Positions 24,714-33,111 of a stretch of 64,000 nt of DNA are shown one piece after another. Location of the stretch: NCBI GenBank assembly GCA_036006525.1, contig DASYPP010000004.1:62001-126000 (forward strand). Direction: 5' to 3'. Source of the DNA: DASYPP01 sp036006525. Lineage in GTDB: Bacteria; Gemmatimonadota; Gemmatimonadetes; Gemmatimonadales; GWC2-71-9. Position numbers and translations under genes: made by a program. A model generated the notes under the pieces. The model saw only the letters and a list, made by a program, of their open reading frames with translations, was not told the origin of the DNA and did not search any database. Within the stretch, counting starts at the first letter, position 1. Every line of letters begins with the position of its first letter.

Positions 24714-25666
24714 TTTCCCCCCAGGACCTCCAGTACACCCCAGACCAGCAAAGGAATCGTCAGTTCGTGATGGCCGGTGATCTGCATACCGATGCCGCCC
24801 GTCTCGGTCGGCCGCTGCACCACGTTCATCCGGGGCCGATAGTGGCGCTGCATGTCGAAGTCAGCTGCCAGGAAGTGGGTAGGTTTTCCGGCTTCGAGGT
24901 TCCGCGCGATGGTGAGCGCCTTGAGGAAGACCTCCGGCATGACCACCGCGCTCCCCCAGTTGAGCACCGCACCGCCCTGGTGCATGGTGGGCAGGCTGCC
25001 GGCCAGCCGGCGAAAGTCTCGGGCCGCCGTATCACCCAGGGCGGCGCCGTCGAAGCTGGGATGTTGATGAATGATCTCCGCTCCGATCGCGGGATGTACG
25101 GTGACCGGCACGTCGTGCTCGAGGCAACTCAGCAGGACCGAGGCCTCCCCGCCGACGGGATTCGCCCGCGCGCCCAGGTAGCGGGCCAGTCCCTCGCCCA
25201 TGCCCTGGCTGGCCGCCGCCGCGGCGCCGATCGCCGCGTTCATTTCGGTCCCGGTCTCCTCCGCCATGCCGAAGCTGCCGTCCGCCAGGCCCTCGGCCAC
25301 GTCTTCGCTGGTGCCGCCATAGGCCGCCAGCTCGAAATCGTGGATCGCCGCGGCACCGTTCATCGCCACGTGAGTAACGATCCCGTGCTGAATCCATTCT
25401 CGAATCAGTGGCCCCAGCCCGACCTTGATGACATGACCGCCCAGCATGAGGACCACGCCCTTGTCATCGTCATGGGCGCGGGCCAGGTGGTTGATGGCGA
25501 CCCGGAGATCGCGGGCCGCGAGGATGTCAGGAAGACTGTCGAGAAAAGCGTGGAAGGAACGGTCCCGACCGGGTGGTTTGGCAAGGAGCGATTCTTCGAC
25601 CTTGTTGCGGCGCCCGGCGACCGGAACGGTCTTGAGCCGGCTCAGATCCGCTTCGCGATAACTCAA
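24710..25666 (-). CDS. deoxyhypusine-synthase-like protein of unknown function
   Basis: A 318-residue protein with a TTG start at 25666 overlapping the DUF3108 stop (TTGA); no ATG is available before the conserved region. The blocks LMLGGHVIKVGLGPLIREWI, THVAMNGAAAIHDFELAAYG and DGSFGMAEETGTEMNAAI resemble a group of bacterial proteins distantly related to deoxyhypusine synthase, which uses NAD to transfer an aminobutyl group. No bacterial eIF5A substrate is expected, so the reaction is unknown. An NAD-dependent role is inference from fold similarity. Confidence 0.65.
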   Translation of the reverse strand: MSYREADLSRLKTVPVAGRRNKVEESLLAKPPGRDRSFHAFLDSLPDILAARDLRVAINHLARAHDDDKGVVLMLGGHVIKVGLGPLIREWIQHGIVTHVAMNGAAAIHDFELAAYGGTSEDVAEGLADGSFGMAEETGTEMNAAIGAAAAASQGMGEGLARYLGARANPVGGEASVLLSCLEHDVPVTVHPAIGAEIIHQHPSFDGAALGDTAARDFRRLAGSLPTMHQGGAVLNWGSAVVMPEVFLKALTIARNLEAGKPTHFLAADFDMQRHYRPRMNVVQRPTETGGIGMQITGHHELTIPLLVWGVLEVLGGK

Positions 25667-26445
25667 TGGGCGGAGCCCGGTGTGCCAGGTTGGCCCGGCA
25701 GCTTCATGCTCTTGATCTTGAGCGTGACGGTGCCGAAGCCCAGCTTGGACCGGATCTGCACCGGGATGCGGCGGGCATCGTCGGTCAGCCAGATCCGGGC
25801 GTCGGCCCGGGGAGCGAACATGCCGTTCTTGTCTGCGTTGATCACGGGGTGCAGCACCAGGCAGGTGGTTTCCTGGTTGTCCGGCAACTCGCATTTCTCA
25901 CGTTTCACCACCTCGATGGTGACCGGGTTCTTGTCCTGCTGGAAGTAGCGGTTGATGCTGTAGGTCTTGCCGACTTCGAGCGGCGTCGTCCGGATGTAAT
26001 AGAAAAACGCGGCATCGTCCAGCGGCTCGGTCACCGTGGGCTTCTGCTCCTTCCGCTCTCGTTCCCGGTAGAACCCGGAATCGGGGAAGATATCGTAATA
26101 GCGGCGGCGGAGTTTACCGTCCTCGTCGAATTCCTGGTAGAAGCGGAGCGAGACCATGTCGCTGGTCCGGGCCCAGGAGTGCATGACGTCGTCCATCTTG
26201 AACACGAACGTGCTGGCGGTGAGCTGGAAGCGCAAGACGAAGGTCTCGTTGCCCCGGATGGTGTCCAGCTTCACCACCGACATCGAAGCAGTTCCCAGGG
26301 TGAGCATCCCCAGCTTGCCGACATACTCGAACGCTTCGCCCACCTGGAACGGGAAGGGCGGCACCGGCGCGCGTTCCGGCGCCTGACCCGGAGTGGCGGG
26401 CACGGCCTGGAGCAACGCGAATGCAATCAGGGCACGAACCATCAT
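25663..26445 (-). CDS. DUF3108 secreted protein
   Basis: A 260-residue protein with a signal peptide (MMVRALIAFALLQAVPATPG). The core begins FPFQVGEAFEYVGKLGMLTL and contains SMSVVKLDTIRGNETFVLRF and IWLTDDARRIPVQIRSKLGF, typical of DUF3108. These proteins are periplasmic, with a lipid-binding-like beta fold; no function is proven. It overlaps the GT2 gene by four bases, so it belongs to the glycosyltransferase operon. Confidence 0.88.
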   Translation of the reverse strand: MMVRALIAFALLQAVPATPGQAPERAPVPPFPFQVGEAFEYVGKLGMLTLGTASMSVVKLDTIRGNETFVLRFQLTASTFVFKMDDVMHSWARTSDMVSLRFYQEFDEDGKLRRRYYDIFPDSGFYRERERKEQKPTVTEPLDDAAFFYYIRTTPLEVGKTYSINRYFQQDKNPVTIEVVKREKCELPDNQETTCLVLHPVINADKNGMFAPRADARIWLTDDARRIPVQIRSKLGFGTVTLKIKSMKLPGQPGTPGSAH

Positions 26446-27221
26446 GTAACCTCCGTGGGCTGGCGGCCCTGACGCGGGAGGGCGGCGACCGAGCGGGCCA
26501 CCGCCTTCAACCGGGGACCGGCTCGCCAGAGTTCGCGAGCCATTGCCATAGGGGCCAGCCGGCTGGGCCGGGGGCGAATATCCCGATGCTCCACCGACTC
26601 GATCGTTTCAACCCGGCGGGCCGACTGCGCCGCGCGGGCGTAGAGTTCCGCATTCGCGGCCCACCCATCGGTGGTGAGCAGCGGTCCCTGTTGAGAGCGA
26701 AAAGCGTTCCGCAGAATCACCAGCCGGAAGGCTGCGAATCCGGACACAATGTCGGACACCCCGGGGATTCTGACCGAATTACGGAGCAGGAGAGGAGCCA
26801 TGCGTCTCACCATTCGAAGCATGCGCGAGGGCTCGTCCTCCAGGGAGGACTTGGCCACCACCAGGTCCGCGCCGCTGTCGATCTGGCGGATCAGCTCGGG
26901 GATGTACTCGGCGCCATGGCTGAAATCGGCGTGCATCAGGATGGCACAGTCGCGCTTGGGGCGATCGGTGAGCTCCAGCGCCAGCCGCAGCAGCTCCTCC
27001 ACCGACGCCGCGTAGCCTCGCCGCTCCTGGTGATTGATCACGGTGAGCGGAAGCACCTTGGCATACGGTTCCAGCACCTCGGCCGTCTTGTCGGTGGACC
27101 CGTCGTTCACGACCAGCAGTTGATATTCCCGGGGAAACTCGGTGAACACGCGCCGGATCTTCCACAGGAGGAGCCCCACGGTGGGGGCTTCGTCAAAGCT
27201 CGGAATGCAGACGTAAATCAC
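26442..27221 (-). CDS. family 2 glycosyltransferase
   Basis: A 259-residue GT-A enzyme. The N-terminal nucleotide-sugar site MIYVCIPSFDEAPTVG and VVNDGSTDKTAEVLEP are typical of GT2; the metal-binding motif is ILMHADFSHG. No membrane helices are visible, so it may work on the inner face with partners. It follows a GT4 gene by six bases, pointing to joint synthesis of a surface glycan or glycolipid. Confidence 0.85.
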   Translation of the reverse strand: MIYVCIPSFDEAPTVGLLLWKIRRVFTEFPREYQLLVVNDGSTDKTAEVLEPYAKVLPLTVINHQERRGYAASVEELLRLALELTDRPKRDCAILMHADFSHGAEYIPELIRQIDSGADLVVAKSSLEDEPSRMLRMVRRMAPLLLRNSVRIPGVSDIVSGFAAFRLVILRNAFRSQQGPLLTTDGWAANAELYARAAQSARRVETIESVEHRDIRPRPSRLAPMAMARELWRAGPRLKAVARSVAALPRQGRQPTEVT

Positions 27222-27227
27222 AGGTGT

Positions 27228-28316
27228 TCAACCATTTGAGTTGAGCGAACGATACACCGCCAGGATGCCGTCTGCCATGGCATCGGAACTGAAACGAGCG
27301 AGTGTCCTGGCACCCGCCGCGAGCACGGCGCCGCGCTGGTCCCGGTCGGTGAGGAGAATCTCTACTGCTCCGGCCAGCGCGGTTGCGTCACCGGTCGGCA
27401 CCAGCAGCCCGGCGCCGTCCGCCAGGATCTCGGGAATCCCGCCAGCCCGGGTCGCCGCTACCGGCACGCCGAGGGCGAGCGCGTCGAGCACCGAGGTGCC
27501 CAGTCCTTCCTCCCTGGATGACATCACGAACACGTCGGACTCGGCGATCAGTCCCCACGCGTTCGCGATACGGCCGAGAAGATGCACCCGGTCGGTCACA
27601 TTCCCGTCAACAATCTGCTGCGCCAGTGCCTCGCGCAGCGGTCCCTCGCCGGCCACCACCCAGTGTAACTCGGGGCGGCGCTCGCGCAGGCTCTTCGCCG
27701 CGGCGACCAGCGTGGATTGATCCTTGTGGCCGACGAGCGCGGCAACATTGACTGCGATCTTAGCTTCGCCGGACAATCCCAATTGCTGGCGGATGCCGAA
27801 TCGGGGCGCCGCGCGAACTTCGGCAACATCGATCCCCGAGTGCACCACGGCGATGCGTTCGGGCCCGACACCGTCCTCCACGAGAATGGTACGTACCGCG
27901 TCGGAGATCGCGATGACCTTGTCGGCTCGGACCCAGAAGCCGGGCCGGCGCAGGTGAAAATCCACTCGCCGGGTCACCACCAGTCGGGCGCCGGTGAATC
28001 GCGCGGCCACGCCGGCCAGCACCAGGGCGTGGGCGTCGTGGGCATGCAGAATTGGGGTGTGATTGGGGCGCGATCCACGGCGACTTTCGCGGATCGTAGC
28101 GATCAGCACTCGAGGATCGAGACTGCTGCCCCAGCCGGGCGTACGGAGCGGAATCGCCGAGCTCTGGAGCCGGCGGGCCAGGTCGGTTCCCCGGCCGGTG
28201 ATGACCAACTGTTCGATGTCACCGCGCCGGGCCAGCGCCCCCGCCAGCAGGCGCACCTGGTTCTGGCCGCCGCGCCATTCCCGCCCCGACGCGACGTGCA
28301 CGACCCGATAACTCAT
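27228..28316 (-). CDS. family 4 (GT-B) glycosyltransferase
   Basis: A 362-residue GT-B enzyme. The N-terminal glycine loop GREWRGGQNQVRLLAGAL and the C-terminal E-x7-E block SSREEGLGTSVLDALALG, followed by VPVAATRAGGIPEILADG, are those of GT4 enzymes using nucleotide-sugar donors. The acceptor is unknown. Its start overlaps the histidine kinase stop (ATGA), an unusual coupling of a regulator with a glycan enzyme. Confidence 0.88.
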   Translation of the reverse strand: MSYRVVHVASGREWRGGQNQVRLLAGALARRGDIEQLVITGRGTDLARRLQSSAIPLRTPGWGSSLDPRVLIATIRESRRGSRPNHTPILHAHDAHALVLAGVAARFTGARLVVTRRVDFHLRRPGFWVRADKVIAISDAVRTILVEDGVGPERIAVVHSGIDVAEVRAAPRFGIRQQLGLSGEAKIAVNVAALVGHKDQSTLVAAAKSLRERRPELHWVVAGEGPLREALAQQIVDGNVTDRVHLLGRIANAWGLIAESDVFVMSSREEGLGTSVLDALALGVPVAATRAGGIPEILADGAGLLVPTGDATALAGAVEILLTDRDQRGAVLAAGARTLARFSSDAMADGILAVYRSLNSNG

Positions 28317-30238
28317 CCAGCCGGTGACGGCGCTCGGCGGTCTCCCGCCATCCTCACCAGCAGGTTCCTGAGCTCGGTCAGGCTGAACGGCTTGCTCAGG
28401 TAGGGCCGGCCTTCCCGCTCCAGGAACTTGAGGGTGTCACCCCTCAGCGTGTCTCCAGTACTGAACACCACACGCTGGGCAATGGCCGGGTTCTTGCTCA
28501 TCAATTCTTCGTAAAATTCCTGGCCGCCCAGTCGCGGCATCCGCAAATCAGATATGATGAGATCGAATCCGCCCTGACTGGCCAGCTCGAGGCCGGCCTG
28601 GCCATCCACCGCGGATTCCACAACATGGCCCCACGCTTCAAGCGTGGTACGCAGGTAGTGCACGATGTGCGGCTCGTCGTCGATCAGCAGGATCCGGAAG
28701 GTGCGATGCTCGACGGGAGCTCCAGGTTCTTTCGGAGTCTCTTCCTCAGGTGCCGGGATCAGCGGCAGTTCGACCCTGAAGGTCGAGCCCTCGCCCGGAG
28801 CGGTGCGCAGGGTTATCCGGCCGCCGTGTTCCTTGATGATGCCCTGGCAGATACTGAGGCCGAGCCCGGTGCCCTGTCCTTCCGGCTTGGTGGTGAAGAA
28901 CGGTTCGAAGACTCGGGCGGCGAGCGATTCGGTCATGCCGGGCCCGGTATCCGTCACCTCGACTATGATGCACGCCGGCTCGGAGTGTGCGGTGATGATG
29001 ATCTCGCCGGGCCGTCCGGTGGCTGCGATGGCCTGGGACGCGTTGTTGATCAGGTTGACGAACACCTGCTGAATCTGGTTGGCGTTGATCGGGGGACCGG
29101 GCAGCTCGCCCATGACGCTCAGCGTGACCTCGATCTTGTCGGCCATCAGCTGGTTGCGCAGCAGGGTGAGGGTGGATTCCAGCAGAGGGCCCATCGCCGC
29201 GCGCTGACGCCGGTGCTCCTGCTTGCGGGCGAAACCGAGGAGATTGCGGACGATCGTCGCGGCGCGGAGCGACTCCTCCTGGATCACCCGGATCGGTTCC
29301 CGGATGCTCGCCGGCACTTCGGGCGATTCCACCAGGAAGTCAGCGAAGCCGAGGACCGAGGCCAGCGGATTGTTGAGGTCATGGGCCACGCCGGCGACCA
29401 GTTGGCCCACGGCGGACATCTTTTCCGACTGGATGAGTTGCTCCTGCAGCCGCCGCCGCTCGGTGCGGTCGAGGAACACCAGCACCCGCTGCTGCTGGTC
29501 CGAACCGGTGGTGAAGGCGGTAACGGCAAAGGAGCGGTCGCCGGCCCTGAGGTCGATTTCGCGGCCGCTCCCGGATTCGTCCAGCGCCTGCTGCACGGCC
29601 TCGCCCCAGCTGGCGGGCACCAGCGACATCCAGGGGCGGCTGATGACACCGGCCGGCGCGGCATTGACCAGGTCGGCGAAGGCGCGGTTGGCCCGAAGAA
29701 TGCGGCCCCAGCCGTCCACCAGGCACAGGGCCAGCGAAACCGCGTCCACCGTCTCGGACCAGGACTGCCGGCTCTGCTCGACCTGGTCGATCATCCGGCC
29801 GGCATCCATCGCCAGGCTGGCGATGGCGACAAAGGCTCGAAGAGTCGCCAGGTCATGGGGGTGGTAGCGTCCCGGTCCCGCGCCCAGCAACACGGAACCG
29901 ATGACCAGGCTGCCGCTCTCCAGCGGAACAGTCAGAAGGGTGTCTTCCGCCCGGCGCATCAGTTCCGGCTCGCGCCGCATCGCGAGGTCGAGGGCCGGGT
30001 GCAGCCACGAGGTTTCTGGTGGAATCGCGTGTACCACGTCGAGCCGATTGGAGTCCACGTTGAAGCGGCCGATACCGAGAACATCGGGAGCAAACCAGCG
30101 TTCCAGCGCCTGGGCCAGCTGGTGGAGTATGTCGATGGGTCGAAGCGTACCGGAAAGATCGCGGCTCAGCTGCACCAGCGCCTGAAGGGCCGCTTCCGGT
30201 CCGCGATCTGTCTCGTCTTGCGAAGGAGATGCTGCCAT
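28313..30238 (-). CDS. hybrid histidine kinase with C-terminal receiver
   Basis: A 641-residue cytoplasmic sensor. Domains: an N-terminal GAF-like region (about 15-160, LSRDLSGTLRPIDILHQLAQ), a PAS domain (about 165-275), the phospho-acceptor helix VAGVAHDLNNPLASVLGFAD (His near 284), the ATPase domain with VFVNLINNASQA, DTGPGM and GTGLGLS, and a receiver with ILLIDDEPHIV, the phospho-Asp in LIISDLRMP (near 561) and YLSKPF. The ATG at 30238 has GAGG four bases upstream. The output is not evident; it is coupled to two glycosyltransferases. Confidence 0.92.
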   Translation of the reverse strand: MAASPSQDETDRGPEAALQALVQLSRDLSGTLRPIDILHQLAQALERWFAPDVLGIGRFNVDSNRLDVVHAIPPETSWLHPALDLAMRREPELMRRAEDTLLTVPLESGSLVIGSVLLGAGPGRYHPHDLATLRAFVAIASLAMDAGRMIDQVEQSRQSWSETVDAVSLALCLVDGWGRILRANRAFADLVNAAPAGVISRPWMSLVPASWGEAVQQALDESGSGREIDLRAGDRSFAVTAFTTGSDQQQRVLVFLDRTERRRLQEQLIQSEKMSAVGQLVAGVAHDLNNPLASVLGFADFLVESPEVPASIREPIRVIQEESLRAATIVRNLLGFARKQEHRRQRAAMGPLLESTLTLLRNQLMADKIEVTLSVMGELPGPPINANQIQQVFVNLINNASQAIAATGRPGEIIITAHSEPACIIVEVTDTGPGMTESLAARVFEPFFTTKPEGQGTGLGLSICQGIIKEHGGRITLRTAPGEGSTFRVELPLIPAPEEETPKEPGAPVEHRTFRILLIDDEPHIVHYLRTTLEAWGHVVESAVDGQAGLELASQGGFDLIISDLRMPRLGGQEFYEELMSKNPAIAQRVVFSTGDTLRGDTLKFLEREGRPYLSKPFSLTELRNLLVRMAGDRRAPSPAG

Positions 30239-30929
30239 GATCCTCGCTAACACCCGGGGAAGGCTCACCGCCAACGATCTGAGCCTGGTCGTCCTGCTGA
30301 TCAGCCAGGGCTCGGTCGGCCGTCGGATCTACCTGGAACGGCGGCTGCAGGCGGAGGGGCCCGATCCGTTACTGGATTCCCCCGAGCTGGACGAGCGGCT
30401 CCTCGCCGTACAATCGATCCTGGCGCCTTCCGAGGTGCTTTTCTTCTATGTGTTGGTGCGCCGCGCCCTGCTGGCGGCCCAGTGTGATGATCGCGAGCTG
30501 GCCGACTACCTCGCCGCGCTGCTGCTCGAATTCGGCAAGCGTGACCGCGCATGGCGGGTGGACTGGAACGACGACCAGCAGCACCGATACCTGGTGGATA
30601 TCCTCGCCGACGCGGATGCCACCGACGGCGACCGCCGCTTCAAAGTGATGGCCCATCTCGGCAACTATGCCCTCTGGCTGGCCGGACTCTTTCCCGACTA
30701 CATCGCCGCGCGGCAGGTCAGGAAGGGCGGCCCCGACATTTCCTACTATGAAGACCTTGGTGCCCGCGGCTTTGGCGCCGCCTCCGACCACGTCCTGGCC
30801 GACCGCTACGGGCTCGACGGAATTTTCCGCACTGCGGCCGACCGGTTTTCCACCATTCGAGAAGCGCTCAACCGTGTAAGCGACCGGGTGCTGTTTCCCA
30901 ACCTGCTCGGCGGCCCGGAGAAGCACTAG
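30237..30929 (+). CDS. conserved hypothetical helical protein divergent from the kinase
   Basis: A 230-residue acidic, mostly helical protein (MILANTRGRLTANDLSLVVL...) with no signal peptide. GAAGGAG eight bases upstream strongly supports the start. Its ATG and the kinase ATG share bases (CATG, 30236-30239), so the two genes begin on top of each other on opposite strands. The tail overlaps the glutamine-amidotransferase-like gene by 62 bases. I do not recognise the family. The shared start suggests joint control with the kinase. Confidence 0.75.
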   Translation: MILANTRGRLTANDLSLVVLLISQGSVGRRIYLERRLQAEGPDPLLDSPELDERLLAVQSILAPSEVLFFYVLVRRALLAAQCDDRELADYLAALLLEFGKRDRAWRVDWNDDQQHRYLVDILADADATDGDRRFKVMAHLGNYALWLAGLFPDYIAARQVRKGGPDISYYEDLGARGFGAASDHVLADRYGLDGIFRTAADRFSTIREALNRVSDRVLFPNLLGGPEKH

Positions 30930-31638
30930 CCGCCACCACCAGCGCGTGGAACAATCGCTGGTCCGCCGATCCCGGCTCCCGGTGGAACTCCTCCGGGTGC
31001 CACTGCACCGCAAGCAACCAACCGTCCGTCCCATTCTCCTCCACGCCTTCGATCACGCCGTCCTCGGCCCACGCGGTGACGTGCAGCCCCGGGGCCAGGT
31101 CTCGAATCGCCTGGTGATGGAAGGAATTGGTGACCAGCCTGCCGGTCCCCAGGGCCTCGGCCAGGTGGCTGGGTTCCTTCACCAGAACGTGATGGACTCG
31201 GGCGTCGCGGGAAACCTCGGAATCGTGCTGGATTTCGCCGGGGCGCTCGGAGGGCAAGTCCTGCCACAAGGTTCCACCCAGCGCGACGTTGATGACCTGG
31301 AGGCCGCGGCAGATTCCCAGCACCGGCAGCTTCCGTTGCCGAGCCGCGTCGAACAGGGCCAGCTCGAAGCTGTCCCGGGCCGGATCGAGCGGGCCCAGCG
31401 CCGGCGACCTGGGTGACTCGTAGTGCTCGGGGTCCACGTCGTGGCCGCCGGTGAGTACCAGGCCATGGACCGGCGTCAGGGCCTCGGCCGCCGCCGCCTC
31501 GCCGATCGCTGGCGTCAGGATAATCGGAATACCCCCCGCCTGCGCAATGGACCGCGCGTACGAGGCGTTGACTCCGGCCCGCTCCGCGCCGTCATAGTGG
31601 CGAATCGATCCTGAAATGGCGATGAGCGGACGGGTCAT
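30868..31638 (-). CDS. class I glutamine-amidotransferase-like hydrolase (PuuD type)
   Basis: A 256-residue peptidase C26 family protein, probably hydrolysing gamma-glutamyl bonds (gamma-glutamyl-GABA hydrolase group). MTRPLIAISGS is the usual N-terminus. The nucleophile Cys is in LGICRGLQVINVALGG; GGTLWQDLP follows; the His-Glu pair is in AVQWHPEEF. The C-terminus overlaps the convergent gene by 62 bases. Its start overlaps the upstream lipoprotein stop (ATGA). Confidence 0.88.
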   Translation of the reverse strand: MTRPLIAISGSIRHYDGAERAGVNASYARSIAQAGGIPIILTPAIGEAAAAEALTPVHGLVLTGGHDVDPEHYESPRSPALGPLDPARDSFELALFDAARQRKLPVLGICRGLQVINVALGGTLWQDLPSERPGEIQHDSEVSRDARVHHVLVKEPSHLAEALGTGRLVTNSFHHQAIRDLAPGLHVTAWAEDGVIEGVEENGTDGWLLAVQWHPEEFHREPGSADQRLFHALVVAASASPGRRAGWETAPGRLHG

Positions 31639-32138
31639 TGGAGCAGGGAATCCGGGAACAGGGGACACACGGGATCCTGGATCCGGGCCGGGTCGATCCT
31701 GATGCCGATCAGCGGGATCACCGAGGCGCCAACCGACACCGTGCCGATGTGGGGAGCGCCGTCCACCTCGGCCGCTTCATATAACAGGACGCCGAGCGGC
31801 TTGTCGCTACCCTTGTCGATGACCAGGACGCCGAAGTTCGCCTGGACCTTGGGCGGGAGGGTGCCGTTTACCCCGATCACCCACTGGCTGTCTGCCCGGC
31901 CCACGATGGCCGAGTATGCCGGGCCGACCGCCATCCGGGCGACCAGCTTCTCCGGCAGGTTTTCCGGCGGCGTAGTCAGGGTCTGGTTGGGAGTGCTGAA
32001 CTCGTCGAGGAGCACCCGGGGGCCAAGGACGGCATTGAGGCCGCAGGCTGGCCGAGCGTCCCCCCGGCCACAGGCCAGGAGGGCAAGCGTAAGCAGGGCA
32101 AGGGTGGAACCCATGGCGGGTCCCCGGCTTGGGCGCAT
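31635..32138 (-). CDS. lipoprotein of unknown function
   Basis: A 167-residue lipoprotein (MRPSRGPAMGSTLALLTLAL followed by LACG). A second ATG at 32114 would remove the basic n-region, so 32138 is preferred. The mature part is beta-rich (AYSAIVGRADSQWVIGVNGT; FGVLVIDKGSDKPLGVLLYE) and not recognised. It is coupled to the amidotransferase-like gene. Confidence 0.65.
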   Translation of the reverse strand: MRPSRGPAMGSTLALLTLALLACGRGDARPACGLNAVLGPRVLLDEFSTPNQTLTTPPENLPEKLVARMAVGPAYSAIVGRADSQWVIGVNGTLPPKVQANFGVLVIDKGSDKPLGVLLYEAAEVDGAPHIGTVSVGASVIPLIGIRIDPARIQDPVCPLFPDSLLQ

Positions 32139-32244
32139 GGGGCAAAGATAATCGCGCCGGCCGGTGGAAAGGCGGCCTGAACAGTTGACGGTCCCCAAGC
32201 TGGCCGGTAACCTTGTGGGGTCTAACTCAAGGTATCAGCTTCAC

Positions 32245-32409
32245 ATGCCGACCTACGAATACCACTGCGCCGCCTGCGGCCATGATTTTTCCCGGACCGA
32301 ATCGGTGGTCGCCCACGAGCATGCCAAGGTTTCCTGCCCCAAGTGCAAGTCCACCAGAGTGGATCGCACCTTCAGCCCATTCTACGCCAAGACAGGGCGA
32401 AAGTCCTAG
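32245..32409 (+). CDS. FmdB-type zinc-ribbon protein
   Basis: A 54-residue protein beginning MPTYEYHCAACGHDFSRTES, the FmdB/CxxC_CxxC signature. The zinc site is CAAC plus CPKC. Members are regulatory zinc ribbons of unclear role. The gene lies 106 bases past the divergent lipoprotein start and is followed after two bases by the coiled-coil gene. Confidence 0.9.
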   Translation: MPTYEYHCAACGHDFSRTESVVAHEHAKVSCPKCKSTRVDRTFSPFYAKTGRKS

Positions 32410-32411
32410 GC

Positions 32412-32990
32412 GTGTTTGAAAGTTTGCGGGCTCGAATCGAGCAGTTTCTCGCCCAGCACACCGCGCCCGGCGATCCCCGGGCCTCGGCCACGATACTTCA
32501 CCAGGCCGTCATCGAAGCCAAGGTCGCCGTTTCCCAGATGAAAGACGCGCTCACCGCGACCGAACGGGAACTGGTGCTGGAGCGCAAGCAGCTGGGGGAT
32601 GCCGAGCGGCGGGGCGGTCTCGCCGCGGCCATTCCGGACGCGGAAACCGTCGCGCTGGCGGAGCGATACGCGGCCAAGCATCGGGAACGGCTCCAGGTGT
32701 TAGAGCGGAAGGTCGTGGTCCAGCGGGACGAACTCATGCTGGCCGAGCGCGAGGTCTCCGAAATGACCGCGCAACTGCGATCCGCCAAGTCGGGGGCAGG
32801 GAATGCCGACGCCTCCAGCAGCGCTGCCTGGCGCGAGCTCGAGTCGGCCGGCAGTGCCCGGCCGGGGACCGATGTAAACGACGAGTTGCTGCGGTCCAAT
32901 CTCGACCGGGCCGCCCACGAAGCCGCGGCGGATGCGCAGCTGGAGCATCTCAAGCGCAAGATGGGCAAGACCCCCAAAAGTGACGGGTGA
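32412..32990 (+). CDS. coiled-coil protein, PspA/IM30-like
   Basis: A 192-residue protein from GTG 32412 (VFESLRARIEQFLAQHTAPG). Almost all of it is predicted coiled coil, with heptad-rich stretches such as VAVSQMKDALTATERELVLE and RYAAKHRERLQVLERKVVVQ. Size and layout recall PspA/IM30 membrane-stress proteins, but I see no decisive signature. The last three or four codons lie in the left arm of hairpin 8. Confidence 0.65.
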   Translation: MFESLRARIEQFLAQHTAPGDPRASATILHQAVIEAKVAVSQMKDALTATERELVLERKQLGDAERRGGLAAAIPDAETVALAERYAAKHRERLQVLERKVVVQRDELMLAEREVSEMTAQLRSAKSGAGNADASSSAAWRELESAGSARPGTDVNDELLRSNLDRAAHEAAADAQLEHLKRKMGKTPKSDG

Positions 32991-33111
32991 CAAGTGACCC
33001 CAGTGACAGGTGACATGTGACAAGCGACAGGGGAATCTCGCTCCGATCTACGGTGTCGCGACCGGGTCTCACCGCTCTCATACTTGTCACTTGTCACCTG
33101 TCACTTGTCAC
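32980..33111. repeat. paired-repeat hairpin 8 (heptamer GTGACAN), reaching into a CDS
   Basis: Left: three heptamers GTGACNN at 32980-33000, a two-base slip, then four more at 33003-33030. Right: TTGTCAC/CTGTCAC heptamers at 33084-33111. The left arm spans the stop region of the coiled-coil gene and the GTG start of the DUF1028 gene. The right arm is inside that gene and encodes much of its signal peptide. Positions 33082-33111 are identical to 2746-2775, although the loops are unrelated. Confidence 0.9.

Noticed and set aside
30868..30929. Frameshift or misannotation suspected from the 62-base convergent overlap
   Set aside because: Both proteins keep plausible C-termini and the amidotransferase-like motifs are complete, so a true overlap is the simpler reading.
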